Part shown: positions 12,877 to 25,028 of the stretch, one piece after another
Layout: every line of letters begins with the position of its first letter
Position numbering within the stretch: position 1 is the first letter of the stretch
Assembly (NCBI GenBank): GCA_022495005.1
Contig: JAGYXB010000961.1
Span: 62,001-126,000 of the forward strand
Length of the DNA stretch: 64,000 nt
DNA from: Rhyacophila brunnea
Lineage: Eukaryota > Arthropoda > Insecta > Trichoptera > Rhyacophilidae
Direction: 5' to 3'
Program-made: the position numbers and the translations under genes
Notes under the pieces: generated by a model
What the model was told of the DNA's origin: nothing
The model's input: the letters and a program-made list of their open reading frames with translations, nothing else
Databases searched by the model: none

Positions 12877-13541
12877 TAAGCCGTTACCTGAGTCTATTCA
12901 TATTACAGTGGGTTAGATTGATGAAAACGTACGCGATTCATCTGTCTCATATAGCACTCATGATAATTGTAATTTAATTATTGTATTGGACCAAAACTTA
13001 TCTTTGCCATACATCGGTTATAATCGATTCAGAAGTACTCATGACGAATTAAAATTATTTACTAACTCAACATTCACAAAATTTATTTATTTATTGATAT
13101 ATAATTTTACTCATAAATAATATTTACATAAATATAGCCTCAAATCTTGATACACAACCTTTAGAATGAAAAATAAATATATACTCCAATATAAATAAAG
13201 TTTTATGAATATAAATTAACAGTGTAGAATGCTAGTCTCCAATATTGGTTATGTTTACAACACGTGCTGTTTACTTGGTTGTAGGTATTGAACGACTGTG
13301 CGCATGTGCATGTATGCTTGAGATCGAAATTAAAAATGAATAATCATAATAAAAGTTGCAACATTCAGTCTTTACCCAACCGGCCCAAGCCACAGCCCTC
13401 AAGATCACAGCTGAGAATTACAAACCTCCAGCATTTAGAACACCCGAACGTCGCCGCGCAAAATAAATTATGTTGCATCGGCGGGCAAAACTTCCCCCAA
13501 TGCCAAATTAATGCGTTACATTTGCGCGCACAACTTCGTCA

Positions 13542-13610
13542 CACCCGAAAAATACACTTTGATCTAATTTTCCAAACGCGCCTAAAGAAATATAACTTCA
13601 AAAAAATAAT
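13542..13610 (+). repeat. SINE-tail fragment related to 22970-23150
   Basis: Aligned by eye to 23080-23150, both read aaaatacact.tgatct.att..ccaaacgcgcc and end in aagtataacttcaaaaaaa-type sequence. The tRNA-like head is absent here. The 121-codon ORF at 13288-13653 runs through this fragment and is probably not a gene. Confidence 0.6.
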
Positions 13611-14344
13611 AATCGGGTACTTTTCATATTTCATTTGTATAATGAAAAACTGATACGATCGTCGTATTATCTTGGTGGAGTCTTTTATCAAACGTTGGTG
13701 ACCAAACTTACAACTCCCTTTCCTTGACCAGTTGTATCAGATCACCAACGCCTTGGATAATAAATAAGTTACAAAGGTTATAAAGCCAATAAAATCATCT
13801 TCTACACACTTATCCTGCCTCTTGTGTCACTACCATAAGTTACCACTAGTATTAATACGAGTACATAGTAGTCCAAATCAATGTAGGTACACTGTGCTGT
13901 GCTGAATTCATTATCGCCGCTACTCTGTGAATACCTGTAATATATAATAATATATAATATATATTATAATATAAATGATACCCGTCGAACTGGGGACTAA
14001 AATTCTCACGGTTACGATGGCAGTGTTTCCAGTGAACTTGGAATCCGCATGAGCATAGTGGACCTTTTTATATTAAATAGTGGGGTTGGTGCCAAAAATT
14101 TGGTATGTCAATAATTTAGGTATTTAGAGTTAACAACAGATAATGTGTCTATATATAAATATTATTCTTAGAAGAAAGAAAAAGAATGAATATAAATATA
14201 CAAAATGAAGGTCAACAAATATTTATAGAACATGCACATAAAGCACAAAGAAATTAGTATTTGGTATGCCTGGTTTTAGAGGGTAGGTATAATACAAAAC
14301 TTTCAAATTGTAATTATTCCATATTATGATTTCGAGACTTGCGA
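13611..14344. other. AT-rich stretch, no gene seen
   Basis: It contains a run of ata/taat repeats near 13940-13980 and a weak inverted pair (cgttggtga / tcaccaacg) at 13693-13752. No coding or RNA gene was recognised. Confidence 0.35.
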
Positions 14345-14565
14345 ACTTTTGGCAATATATTCTTTATAACACTATAACAGGCCAAGAAACACAATGAAAA
14401 TAGTGTAGTGAAACAGTAGTGTATTTGGTAATATAGGTGAAACAATCACCTCACTTTGGAAAAACACCCAGTCTTTGAGAAAATCAGATTCTTAAATATA
14501 TGGTGACCTCACCGGAATCGAACCCTGAACTCCCGGATGAAAGACCAGCGCCTAAGGTACTGCAT
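14345..14565 (-). mobile_element. tRNA-Gly-like SINE (family G), copy 1
   Basis: On the minus strand the head reads aggcgctggtctttcatc, then gggttcgattccggtgaggt, a T-arm (B-box) sequence. The body then carries gattttctcaaagactgggt and ends near ggcctgttatagtgtta. The same order is seen at 23428-23600, 24735-24922 and 54200-54415. In the 24.8-kb copy the anticodon-like loop is cttccat, suggesting a glycine-tRNA ancestor. The family would be transcribed by RNA polymerase III and mobilised by a LINE. Confidence 0.65.
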
Positions 14566-14966
14566 TAATTATTATATTAATTCAAACATTCAGAAAAAAC
14601 TTAACCTCTGGCTGTACTACAAGAATTCCGTTACTGTGCTCGACCCAAACTCGTATTGTAGCAGTGCTACAAAAGTGATCTACGCAATGCAGGTCTCACA
14701 TAGCGGAAGGCGGGAGTCAGAGAAGTAGTGCGATCGTGTACTTGTCCTATGCTCTAATGCTGGAGCGTAATAGGGTGAACTATCACCAAAATTACATGTA
14801 TTGTGTATTATAGTAGATAGAGCCTTCTGTGGTGTTTAACATTGCTCCAAACTCCTCAAACACCTTACTAAAATTTACATGAAAATTAGTAGATCTAGAA
14901 TCCTTTTTTACTTCAATATTTCGGCTCCTATATATGGAAGAAGATTTTCTGCAACATGTTTTGGTG

Positions 14967-15601
14967 CAGTGACGTCCCGTGGGAGTGGGCAGATTGAGCG
15001 TCGCATGGGGGCGGCAGTTACTCGAAGGGCGGCAAATTGAGAAGAATTTTTAGGTATATATAGAAATAGGTAGGTACCTAAACTTAATAATCGCGTAAAT
15101 ATTTCTCCAATAAAAAAATCAGCTCACTTGTTGGAAACAAAATGTATTAATTAACATAGAATGTTTAACCGGAGTGTTTCTTTGTCGGGTTTGCGATGTC
15201 TAGTTTACTTCCGTTGTCCTTGGACGTCACATCCTTATGACCAGCAATGACACGTGCAGATTTGTGAATTATATTTGAATTATCGGTAGGTACATACTTA
15301 CATAATTAATTTATATTAATATTTTTGCCAGTCACTCGCGAGTTTTGAAAGTTGTTAGGTGTATATTTAAATGTATCTGAAAACCTTGGATAATTGGTGG
15401 CAATATTGTCTATTGAAGTAGAGATGGCATTTAAATTAGATTTAGTGGTAGATATATATTTTGTTAGTAATGTATTCATACAACACATTTCTTAAATATT
15501 GGAGTCATGGAAGGATGATAAAAAATACAGTAAGTATAAAAAAAATGGGTGGTATTTTGGCGCTGCCTAGACTGGCGGCATTTTGGCTAAGGACGTCACT
15601 G
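14967..15601 (+). mobile_element. hAT-like MITE family 1, copy 2 (longest uninterrupted)
   Basis: It has the 12-bp end cagtgacgtccc on the left and ggacgtcactg on the right. Flanks at 14959-14966 and 15602-15609 are identical (ttttggtg), a perfect 8-bp target duplication. The 635-bp interior shares long stretches with copy 3, for example gatgtctagtttacttccgt. The ORFs inside are short and unrelated to transposase. The perfect duplication suggests the youngest insertion of the four. Confidence 0.93.
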
Positions 15602-15891
15602 TTTTGGTGGCACAGTTCCTTTAAAAATAAACGTTATTGTATGCCTAAGCATTAAAGAGTGTCCACTACACAAACAAACAACAGAATCAGTAATAAATAT
15701 TAATTATTCAGATATGTATATACATATGATCGACGCCATATGTGGACAAATTTCTTTTACCAATGGCCTCTCTATAAAATTATGAAATTTAGATTTACAA
15801 CATTGATATGAGTATGTTACAATGATATAACAGTTATTTATTAAACAATGTATAGGTATATTGTATCTCCACTATATGAAGAGAATACTAT

Positions 15892-16867
15892 CAGTGACGT
15901 CCCGTGGGGTTAGGCAGATTGAGCGTCACTTGAGGGCGGCAGTTACTCGAAGGGCGGAAAATCGAGGAGAATCATTAGGTATATTTTTAATAAGTATAAC
16001 AGGACTGTAATTTGTTAGTCAGGTTTGCGATATCTAGTTTACTTCCGTTGTCCTTAGACGTCACGTTATTGATGACCAGCAATGACACATGCATATTTGC
16101 GTATTATATTTGAATAATAGGTAGGTAACTTACATAATTAATTTATACAAATATTTTTGCCAGTCGCTCGAGAGTTTTCAAAGTTGCCAGGTGTATTTTT
16201 GAATGTGTATGAAACCGTGGACTCATAATATTGTCTATTGAAGTAGAGATGGCATTTAAATTAGATTTAGTGGTAGATACATATATAATTTGTTAGTAAT
16301 GTATCCATACAACACATTTCTTAGATATTGGAGTCATGAAAAGGTCATAAATAATTACAAGATAAAAATAACTTTTTATATACCTACAACGTTTTTAAAT
16401 TTTCTGTTGAATAATATAAACTTGACTTGACTAGCTTAAACGATCAAAAAAAATTGTATTTGATAGAAATAATACTGAAGTGTCATTTTGACATGTCATA
16501 TTGATTTCCATAGTAACGCACGTATATATTAATAATTTAGTTGCTAGGACCTAAGACCCCTAGCAACCAATAATGATGTCGAAATAACTTTTCATACAAA
16601 ACAGAATTAACTGAAAATGAATTCAATTCTACTTAAAGATGGCTAAAAGTATTAAAAAAATCATTGGCATCGTGTTCTGATATATTCTAAAAGTTTCAAA
16701 TGCCTAGCTAGTCGAGAAGTAAGTTAAAAATCGATTGCAAGACTTGTACCGGACAAATAAGAATACGAGCTAAGAAAAACGTTGTAAAAAACTGTATAAA
16801 ATAAATTTAAAATGGGGTGGCATTTTCGCACTGCCTAGGTGCGACATTTTGTCTAGGGACGTCACTG
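15892..16867 (+). mobile_element. hAT-like MITE family 1, copy 3, interrupted
   Basis: The left end cagtgacgtccc and right end gggacgtcactg match copies 1 and 2. Flanks aatactat and actaatat agree at only 6/8, so the insertion is older. About 433 bp of a different element (16355-16787) sits inside, between gaaaaggtcataaataa and aaaactgtataaaa, where copies 1 and 2 are continuous. Only 290 bp separate this copy from copy 2, both in the same orientation. Confidence 0.88.
16355..16787 (+). mobile_element. TIR element nested in the hAT MITE, copy 1
   Basis: It starts ttacaagataaaa and ends acgttgtaa, with a further inner inverted pair tacaacgttttt / aaaacgttgta. The same sequence occurs in reverse complement at 29043-29513, sharing ttgctag..ctagcaac, agatggctaaaagtatt and cttgcaatcgatt (reverse sense). 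It has no coding capacity. It is absent from the paralogous positions in copies 1 and 2 of the host MITE, which helps define its ends. Confidence 0.8.
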
Positions 16868-17202
16868 ACTAATATAAAAGTATAGTAATGTTGTAGGCAT
16901 TCTATTATAAATATTGTAAAGAAATATATATTTTTTTTAATTCTAAATACATCACATACCTAACAAAATACAAAACTTAATTATGTAGTGGGTACCATTT
17001 AAAAAAAAAATTTACCAAACCATCCTCGAGAGTCAATTAATGTTGAAACTGTTTACAGTGAGCGATAAATACTAGATATATTATGTCCTTCAAATGTTTC
17101 TCATCCTACTTTCAATGGCACGTCTATCACAGTTTATTTACAAAAAATTAAAAAATATAAAATTTCGATTGAAGTATCACTACATTATCAGTGAGTGCTA
17201 AG

Positions 17203-17503
17203 CAATGACATTAATATGGGCGAAGCATCTGGACAAAAAAAATGACACTCACTTTTTTGTCGGGTCTGCCGAATGGCATAATCGGTTTTAACTTCATTAC
17301 AATAAAGGTGATATTGCTATAAATTCCCGATGCATTTTGCCGGGTCTGCCGAATGGTTCGGTTAGAACGGGTTCGCTCAAATGAACATTGACACTAGAAA
17401 CACTGTTCTAACGCCATTAGAATAAAGGTCTTATTCCTATAAAATCCCGATGCGTGATATCGCATAATGGAAATTGCGTGACGTCTACCTATACATGTGC
17501 GAA
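17203..17503 (+). repeat. Dispersed repeat Y, copy 1, with internal duplication
   Basis: The segment begins caatgacattaatatg and recurs at 41045-41344 at about 90% identity by eye. Each copy contains two related units starting gtcgggtctgccgaatgg and ending tgctataaattccc-type sequence. The second unit is about 40 bp longer. No ORF or TIR is evident. Confidence 0.78.
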
Positions 17504-17941
17504 TGTAGCTATGCGCGAATTTACTTACTAGCTACTATATTGAGTGCGTTGTCCATTAACATTGTCATTGGTGCTAAGAGACAAAAAAGGTATTTTTGAT
17601 GTTGATGTTATGGTGGTTGTCAAAGTTCTAAAAGATGTCACTTGGTGAGTGGATAACGAATGAACAAATTCCTTCATCCTATAGTTTCCAAGTGGCACTA
17701 AAGATCCGCCATAAACCCCCTGCTTCGACGAATAAATCAAGTCAATCATTACGTGGCAGCAAAGAACTAGGAACCGAGAAGAGGGGTTTTCAACTCCAGC
17801 TGACCAGCCCCAGTTGAAAAGGCAGCCCGAGAGAGGACCCGCTACACGTCATGTATTAGTATCAAATGTGCAAAATAAGGCTAAAATCCAGAAGATGCTT
17901 TATGGCGACAACCATACCTCTGACCGTCCCACCCGAAGAAG

Positions 17942-18186
17942 ATAGACTATCCGCATAGGAGGCGAACCTAGCCTCTGAGGGTCTCGAAGATTGGGTAAAG
18001 CCAGCAGAGCATCTCCCATCCGGAGCCAGTCTCGGGTACCATATATGGAAAGCCCTAAACAGACTGAGAACCATAGTAGGGCGCACTCGAGACAACATGG
18101 GGTTATCCGATGACCAAACCTGCGATTGCGGTAAAATGCAAAGCAGGGAACACATTTTTGCATTCACGGCTTGCCCAGTACGCTGA
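17942..18186 (+). pseudogene. Non-LTR retrotransposon C-terminal fragment
   Basis: One plus frame reads HIWKALNRLRTIVGRTRDNM and continues to DDQTCDCGKMQSREHIF, with a downstream ACP before a stop at about 18186. The WxALNRLRTxxGR segment followed by a CxCG...EHI...CP knuckle is the usual ending of R1/Jockey-group ORF2 proteins, where it lies downstream of the reverse transcriptase. The region is GC-richer than its surroundings. No catalytic domain precedes it, so the copy is truncated and not functional. Confidence 0.72.
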
Positions 18187-21100
18187 AATTTCCACGAGAT
18201 CTTATAAGTCGAGGAAAATGGTGTTGCCTTCTATATATATGGATATATGATGGGTAACTTGATTGACCAAAGGCCATGCCGCCATCGACACGTTGAGTCT
18301 ATGCTACACAATGTATTTAAGTATGGCACATGTTACTTAATTAATAAAACGAACTGGCCGAAATCCGATGAAGGCTGGTGCGAGTCTCGATCAGTATAAA
18401 TATATTTTTAAATCTTTCTTCTAATACATATGATGTATGTGTATGAGGCAGTGGCGAAGGGTGACTTTTGGATAGAGGTAGGCTGTGGAGATCAGAGAAA
18501 AAAAGCACACTTGTCAGGTATGCCTACTTACGGGAAAAAAGACGATAATACGATATTACTACTGATGAATAGGTATACATTAATGTCAACGTCACACAAA
18601 ATCGATGAAATTTCAATCGTTCACTGACGATATACAATAAAGCAATGTACACGTAACATACGCCCAAACATATATCATCCGTAAATAAAGCGGTATCAAC
18701 AGCTCAAAATGACAAACAACTGAAAAAAAAAATAATATAATTATGTTAGACTATGACTGAATTAACTGAAAAATAATAATCACGACATAAAATTATATAT
18801 TATTTATTTTTAAAAATATCCTATCTTTATACCTATGACGTGATTGAACCCATAGAAATTATTTTTTTTAAAAATTATTATTTGAATAAAGCGGCAGTCA
18901 TCGACACTAAATATATGCGGAGATTTAGGCTTCGCCTTTTAAGCTTATAGATTCGTATGATAAAAGCCAGACTACCCCGATGTCACGTAACACACAGTTC
19001 ATCTCGAATGAATCGATATTTCAATAGTCGCTAGAGAATACGTGGCGCTGCTTGACAATTAATTTTTTATTTAGTTAGATTCTGACGATAGATGGCTCAC
19101 ATTTTTTTTAAAATATTAATTTATTATTCTGACGACAGATTGGTACCCGCACATTTTTTTATTTATTTATATTTAAATAATTTATATATATTTTTCTTAG
19201 AAGGTAGGCTTCAAATAATCGCCTACTATCGAGCTTTCGTCACTGGTATGAGGTGTCTAAAATGTAATTTTGGACGTTCAATAATAAAAGCTTCTTAAAT
19301 TTTATGAATTAAGTATTCATTGAATAAAACAATTGTTCAATAAGCTGTTTGTGACATATTATGTTATAATTACTAAATTGCAATTAATAAAGTGTTATAT
19401 ATTTTGTTCATATCTGCATAGCTTTATAGTTATGTTAAATCTCTTAAATCTATAATTATATATATTTTAATTAAATTAAATTCTTGGCATGTCGATATGT
19501 AAAATAACTGGAGTTATTTTAACATACCGTGACCGCTGAGCAACGCAAGAATCAGTTCAAAAGTTTAATCTATAATGCGAGCTTTGAAATATTCGAAAAG
19601 CTCCGACCAATCTAGATACTTGCATAGTGACTGAGCTTTAAGTTAGTTGCGCTGCGTTTGACTGTTGAAGGTGTGCGTTACATAAAACAAACCTAAGTAA
19701 GTATGTATGTAAGCTGCATGAATTTTATTTTATTTCCTGCAGTATGCAGTTAGCAGAGGTGCATTGGTTTAGTAAACCAATTACAAGCATCAAGCTTAGG
19801 GATTGCAATGCCGGGCAGAAATTTCTATCCAAATATTATATTAATATAACATTTTTATCTTAATTTATTTGTAACTCATAATAGAACCATATATAAATGT
19901 GTAGGAGAGAGTGAGACAGAGGAAGACGTATTAAATGAGCTAAGGTGAAAGAGAAAATAAACGTAACCGCAAATTCTAAATTTAAAAAATAACGAAAATA
20001 AAGGAATCGTTTGTTTTAATCGAGCCGTGAAAAAAAACAATTAATGATATGTTACTCTTTTAATAGTTTGACAGATGCTTTCTTGCAGTAATAGCATATC
20101 GAGTATATAGAAAATATTAAACGATATTACAATTATTACTTTGTGACATTTCTGTTGTAGAATATTGGTAGGTGGCACTGTTACCTGGTATTTTTTCTTG
20201 ATAAGTAAGATTTTTTATGCTGATTTAGTAGATAGGTATGTGATGTCAGAAAAAAAAGAAAAAATTGTAGCTTTTAGTATGCTATTGGCACGGCGCCCAA
20301 GCTAAATTACGTTAAATAAAGACGTTTCCATTTTCTCTAGGTACTTCGCGGAGCATACGATTTCAATTAATAAAGGTTATGTCAATTCTTTTTTTTCGAC
20401 GAATGGTTGTAAGTCATTCGTTGAAACATTTAATTACTTGATATGAATCAAATATATATCATAAAAGCACGTATATATTGTCCTAAAGAAAAGGGTACCC
20501 GTCTCAATTATCAAATGAGAGCATTAATCAACAAAAAATATGTTTAAATTATGAGAATTTACAGTCTTAAAATGGATTTAATATACCTCGATCTTGTAAA
20601 CTTTTTCATTTGTAGGACATGATAAAATTAATGATTTCGTCAAGATATATGACACTAATAAGACAGTTTATATTATCTACGTATCATTGATAAGACAATG
20701 TTATTATGCATTTATTCAATATTACACCTAATCCATCCCACATTACCTCTGAGAGGTGTGTGACCCTCAAGAATGCGAAGATGGTGCAAGCCTCCACCTC
20801 TCCCGCTCTCCTGGTCCTCTCTCCCACACTACCTCCCCTTCGCGAGTCCTCCCGGTTAACCTTCCTGGAAGCAGGAACCTATGTACCGTACAGCATTAAC
20901 TCTCTCCAGAGATAATATTATAATAAAATGAATCAAAATAAGAAGACTTTTATATTATTTAACATTCAGTGACAAATTTGTAGAAAAAATATAAATTATT
21001 TAAGTTAATTATTTATAAGTAAAAATGACTTGTTACCAAATATTGTTTGAAATAATTTATGTTACGAGTACCATAGCAACACTAATTGTAGCCAAACAAG

Positions 21101-21220
21101 ATCGAAGGAGAATACCTAAATAATAGTTGTCTGTTATTTACTCGCTACTAATATCTAAAATTTACTGATGTACGACATCATAATATTAATTTTGTGTGTT
21201 AGGTGCTTAAGGTCATACTT
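18187..21220. other. AT-rich stretch, no supported gene
   Basis: At 18449 cagtggcgaagggtg looks like a hAT-type terminus, with a relative at about 24049, but no right end was found. A short palindrome (taaaataactggagttattt) lies at about 19500. A GC-rich patch at 20705-20915 holds a 69-codon plus ORF that I do not recognise. Confidence 0.35.
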
Positions 21221-21585
21221 CAGGTGAGGAATAGTCTAAAAAAATGTGACTCCGCGACGCGCAAATTATGCAAATGACGCATGCTGAACAAAACATAATT
21301 TGTCATAAAAATTAAACATGCGTCCATTTAATGTTATGTTTAATGTTATATTAGTAATAGTAATAATAATAATATATTCATTGACATGTTTTCTTTTTCG
21401 AATAAATGCGTAACGTTTTTTAGGCATCTTTACGCGATTTAAGAATATATTCCTCCGACGCCATCACAAAACAAATTGACGTGCTCACAGCTCAACTATC
21501 GCTCTCCGATTGGCAACGCGTGCGAAATTTTATCCCACCTATTCTTGAAAATTATTTTCCGTTTCACTGATGTATGCTCTTAATG
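21221..21585 (-). repeat. Dispersed repeat Z, copy 1 (uninterrupted)
   Basis: Landmarks in plus order are gcgacgcgcaaatt, ttgtcataaaaatt, catgcgtccatttaa, attcattgacatg, gcgatttaagaatatattc and ccgtttcactgatgtatgc. Other copies are at 30308-30610, 36841-37187 and 37331-37950. This copy provides the empty site for the MITE inserted in the fourth copy. No coding capacity was seen. Confidence 0.82.
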
Positions 21586-21754
21586 ATTTTTCATATAATA
21601 TATTCATTCATATCAGTGTAGCATATAAACACCACGCACGCTACCAGAAATCGCTGTTATTTGCCAATGTATAATGTTATAAAATTACGATTAACATATT
21701 GCAGCTAGTTTCTATTTACCTACCTGTCGATGGCCATTTTTATTTTATTTTTTA

Positions 21755-21990
21755 ACCATGTCCTAATATGACACTATAATCATACTACGTGCCTCCACAG
21801 AGTAGATGTATGTGTTTTTACGCGAAATGTATGTTTGCTCAACTTATTAGGTCCATACTCTGATATCAAACATAAGTTGAAAACCATAATGTGTATTTGC
21901 TTGGGACCCACGACATTATAAGCCAACGCGTAAGCCGCTTGGCCATCGTGAGTACCTGAGTAATTATTACTACTCAATAATATGATAATA
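21755..21990 (-). mobile_element. tRNA-derived SINE (family S), copy 1
   Basis: Read on the minus strand, the head ggccaagcggcttacgcgtt (A-box region), cttataatgtcgtgggtccc and a lost B-box precede the body. The tail matches the family ending cctattaggatc..catggt. The sequence left of the tRNA-like head (gagtaattattactactc) is shared with the copy at 55357-55612, so these two form a subfamily with an extended 5' end. Confidence 0.7.
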
Positions 21991-22586
21991 AAAAAACCTT
22001 ACTTAGACCACGCATTGGTTTAGGTAACAAGTAAATTTATTTGATAACCTATTAAAAGCCTTCGATAAAAAGAGCCACCTGGATTTAATAGATTCTCAAA
22101 CTACGTTTTAACTCTTTACAGTTTAACACTAACAATGGTATATAATATATATTAACTATATTGTCATTTATTTTAAAAAAGGTTTTCAGACTTTTTTGTT
22201 AATTATTCAATTACTTATTTTATTTTTATTATTACTATATTATACATTTCCTGACCATGAAGCAAGATTTTAATATATCATAATTCGAGACTAAAATTGA
22301 TTTTACTTATCAATAATAAGCCAAATAGACCATATGCGTTGAAGAAAACGTGTCCTATACTGGAGCTGGAAAAGGGGTTAATAATAATAATGATTGATTT
22401 AGATGCAAGCCTTTTTGCATTCAAGATTAATCTTTAGCAAACTTCATACGCTTATCACCCGCATCTGTCAAAACTCAAAATAATTTCGATACAAATTTAG
22501 TTTAATTTAAAAATTAGAAAGGGGAAAAGGTTATCATTATATTTTTTAAATTTAGTAATGATATTAATGAGACAGAGGTTATTATG

Positions 22587-22672
22587 GAAAAAAAAAATCG
22601 GTGTGTGTAGGTACTTATGTACGCGCGTTAGAAGTTATACTTCTTTGGCGTAACAAAACAAAAACAAAACTT
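22587..22672 (+). repeat. Dispersed 3'-tail repeat T, copy 2
   Basis: Same as 12810-12876: an A-run, then cggtgtgtgta, acgcgcgttagaagttatac and ttctttggcgtaacaaaac. The tail ends in (aaaac)n, as retroposed sequences often do. Confidence 0.65.
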
Positions 22673-22969
22673 CTGATAAACTAGATTCTTTGACTAGCTC
22701 TTAATTATCTTGTTAAATTACACAATCAAGAAAAAGGACCGCTTATTGGAACGCCGTTGGTTTATTTCTATACACTTTAACTTATATTACTAAATTATAT
22801 AATGGTTTCTCGTTGTTTTTATTTTTAAAGTACCAACTGTCACTCTGACGGTTAATCGTTTGTTTACGTAAGAAATTGCATATAACCGACAATAATAAAT
22901 TCGCTGCCTAGACAACGGAACAATTCTAAACTATAATATTATACTGTACGATTGTCACGATTGCAGTAC

Positions 22970-23150
22970 CGTACCGTGGCGTAAAGGTAGTGCGTTCGGC
23001 TGATAACCGAACAATCGGTGGTTCGAATCCAATCGAGTGCGTTTTTTTCGTGTGAAAAAATAAAATATGTGTTACATGTCACACGCCAAAAATACACTCT
23101 GATCTGATTACCCAAACGCGCCAAAAGAAGTATAACTTCAAAAAAACTTT
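22970..23150 (+). mobile_element. tRNA-Ile-like SINE or tRNA pseudogene with tail
   Basis: The anticodon arm is perfect: stem ttcgg/ccgaa with the seven-base loop ctgataa, giving anticodon GAT (isoleucine). The D-arm gcgt/gtgc pairs with two wobbles, and the T-loop ttcgaat is canonical. The T-stem has mismatches and the two acceptor strands do not pair, so it cannot be a working tRNA. Downstream about 70 bp matches 13542-13610. A tRNA-headed SINE is the best reading; a decayed tRNA gene beside a repeat is the alternative. Confidence 0.6.
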
Positions 23151-23427
23151 TTAATTATTGATGAGAATAATATGTTGAGAAGTGTCGGCGCATAGGGGAT
23201 CAATTTAAACCTACTATTCTCAATCTTTTGATAGCATGAAAGGGCGGCTTAACTTTAACGGTGTTTACATAAAGGTATATTGGGGTAATTGATTTTATGA
23301 TACCTGCCGCAATTGACTTGTAAAGGTAGTGGTTTCAAATTTATTACCCCAACTAAATGGACTAAGTAGATATGTGAATTAAGTACTTGTTTATTGAAAC
23401 ACCCAGTCATCAAGCTGTCTTATATTG

Positions 23428-23600
23428 TCGTACAGTTACTATAATAATTAATCCTCGTAGTACAGTGTATTATGCACTAGCTTCTCATCCCGGGCTCTAG
23501 GTTCGATTCCCAGTGAGATTACAATATAATTTTCTCAAAGTCTGAGTACTTTGTGATTGTTCCAAATCCACTACTACCAATGGCGAATAGTGGAGGTAGT
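23428..23600 (+). mobile_element. tRNA-Gly-like SINE (family G), copy 2
   Basis: The head includes ctctaggttcgattcccagt, a good B-box/T-arm. The body contains attttctcaaagtctgag and cactactac, in the same order as the copy at 14345-14565. The A-box half is eroded. Confidence 0.62.
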
Positions 23601-24734
23601 CTGTGGAGATCTGATATAAGTAGTGCACAATAAACTTTGTCAGACGTACTTATTAAGTGTTTCAACATTGAATACAAATTATTGCAGATGGTGTTAATAA
23701 TATTTAAAATGTCAATCAAACTCTACCTAAACAAACCATAATAGATACAAAATATTCTCCTATTCATAAAATATATAAAATCATATATATAATGACGCGG
23801 GTTTATTTTCAGTTTATTTCACTATTGTGATTTTTAAACTAAGAAGATCTACTACTCTCAGATGTTTTTATCTGAGTCCTACCCAAGCAAGACATTTTGA
23901 TCACCTGTTAGTAGTTAGTAGAAATAATAGATTAATTGTTTTCGTGGTTGAGGAATAAGTATTTTTACTACTTAGCCTCTTGCTTCGTCTTATTGTGCCA
24001 ATCTGTAGCATCAGGGCGATCTTCGATATATCATCAGCAACTACCGGTGGCGAAGGGTGCAGGTAGGCTGTTAAGATCCGCCATAAATAGTGTGTAGCTG
24101 CAGAACAATAGCGAATCAAATATCTATTGTTTAAGATATCAAATTGCGCTGCAGTAAAATACTCCCAGCGAACCAATTCCCAGCAAACAAAATCTTAGCT
24201 AAATCAGCAAGTTTATTGGCAACATTAAATACGGATATTATTACATATCACAGTACATTATACCATTACGGTGGATTAGCTGAATAAACACTTTTCATAT
24301 TATAATTTCGTACAACTGTAATAACAAATAATATTTCATTTCGCTACTCAATTTAAAACGCTGACTCTATATTTAGTTCAATATGATTATGTAACAGAAT
24401 TTTAATGTTAATGTACTACCTTTTATTGTATAAATAACGAAGAACAATTTATCTCAATGTCACTCGAATTAGAGTACTGAGCTAGTAACTATCATGTATA
24501 ATATACTATTGTACCGATACGCTGCTAATAAATCTCACCCTGCTACATCGTAGACTTCGTCATTATCATCATCCTCTACCTACACATCGAACACCACACT
24601 AGAGTGACCCTCAACAAGTGCACATTAGACTTTGTCTGTCATATGTATTTGTTTTCATTAAAATAAGACTACAATTTACAGAGGGTGTTGGTTAGTTTTT
24701 AAAATTCAATTGCGAATACTAAGTCATCATAGAA
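23601..24734. other. AT-rich stretch, no gene seen
   Basis: A patch at about 24040-24075 (ggtggcgaagggtgcaggt) resembles the hAT-like terminus at 18449. A 91-codon minus ORF (23901-24176) overlaps it and is not recognisable. Confidence 0.35.
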
Positions 24735-24922
24735 AATAGTCAAAAAATACTCTTAAACACCACAACAGGCCGTCAAGCTCAATAATAGTGGTAAAACTCC
24801 CAGGCAAGAATTTACGTATTAGATTATGTAAATATATTTTAACCTCACTGGGAATCGAACCCAGAACTCCGTGATGGAAGGCCAGCGCCTTGCGCATTGC
24901 ACCACGAGAGCCGTCTGAGAGA
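24735..24922 (-). mobile_element. tRNA-Gly-like SINE (family G), copy 3
   Basis: This is the best preserved head of the family. The minus strand reads ctctcgtggtgcaatgcg, caaggcgctggccttccatc and then ctgggttcgattcccagtga. The T-arm is a perfect ctggg-ttcgatt-cccag stem-loop. The body ends near ggcctgttgtggtgtttaag. The GCC-TTCC-AT context suggests a tRNA-Gly(TCC) ancestor. Confidence 0.7.
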
Positions 24923-24937
24923 TGAGCACGTAAAAAT

Positions 24938-25014
24938 TGTAAGTAGCAAAAGCTAATACAAAACTGCCGAACAATCTAAGTGAAAAGTTCGCCATGTTAG
25001 CAGTATGATGCCAC
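24938..25014 (+). repeat. Dispersed repeat W, copy 1
   Basis: The run aagctaatacaaaactgccg then aacaatctaagtgaa recurs at 50709-50795 in the same orientation. It lies between the SINE head and the truncated hAT element. The function is unknown. Confidence 0.6.
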
Positions 25015-25028
25015 AACAAAAGACACTT

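Noticed and set aside
13288..13653. 121-codon plus-strand ORF
   Set aside because: Its end runs through a dispersed SINE-tail repeat (13542-13610), and the rest has no recognisable domain.
24840..24915. Possible functional tRNA-Gly on the minus strand
   Set aside because: The T-arm is good but the acceptor and D arms do not fold, and the sequence continues into a repeated SINE body present in other copies.
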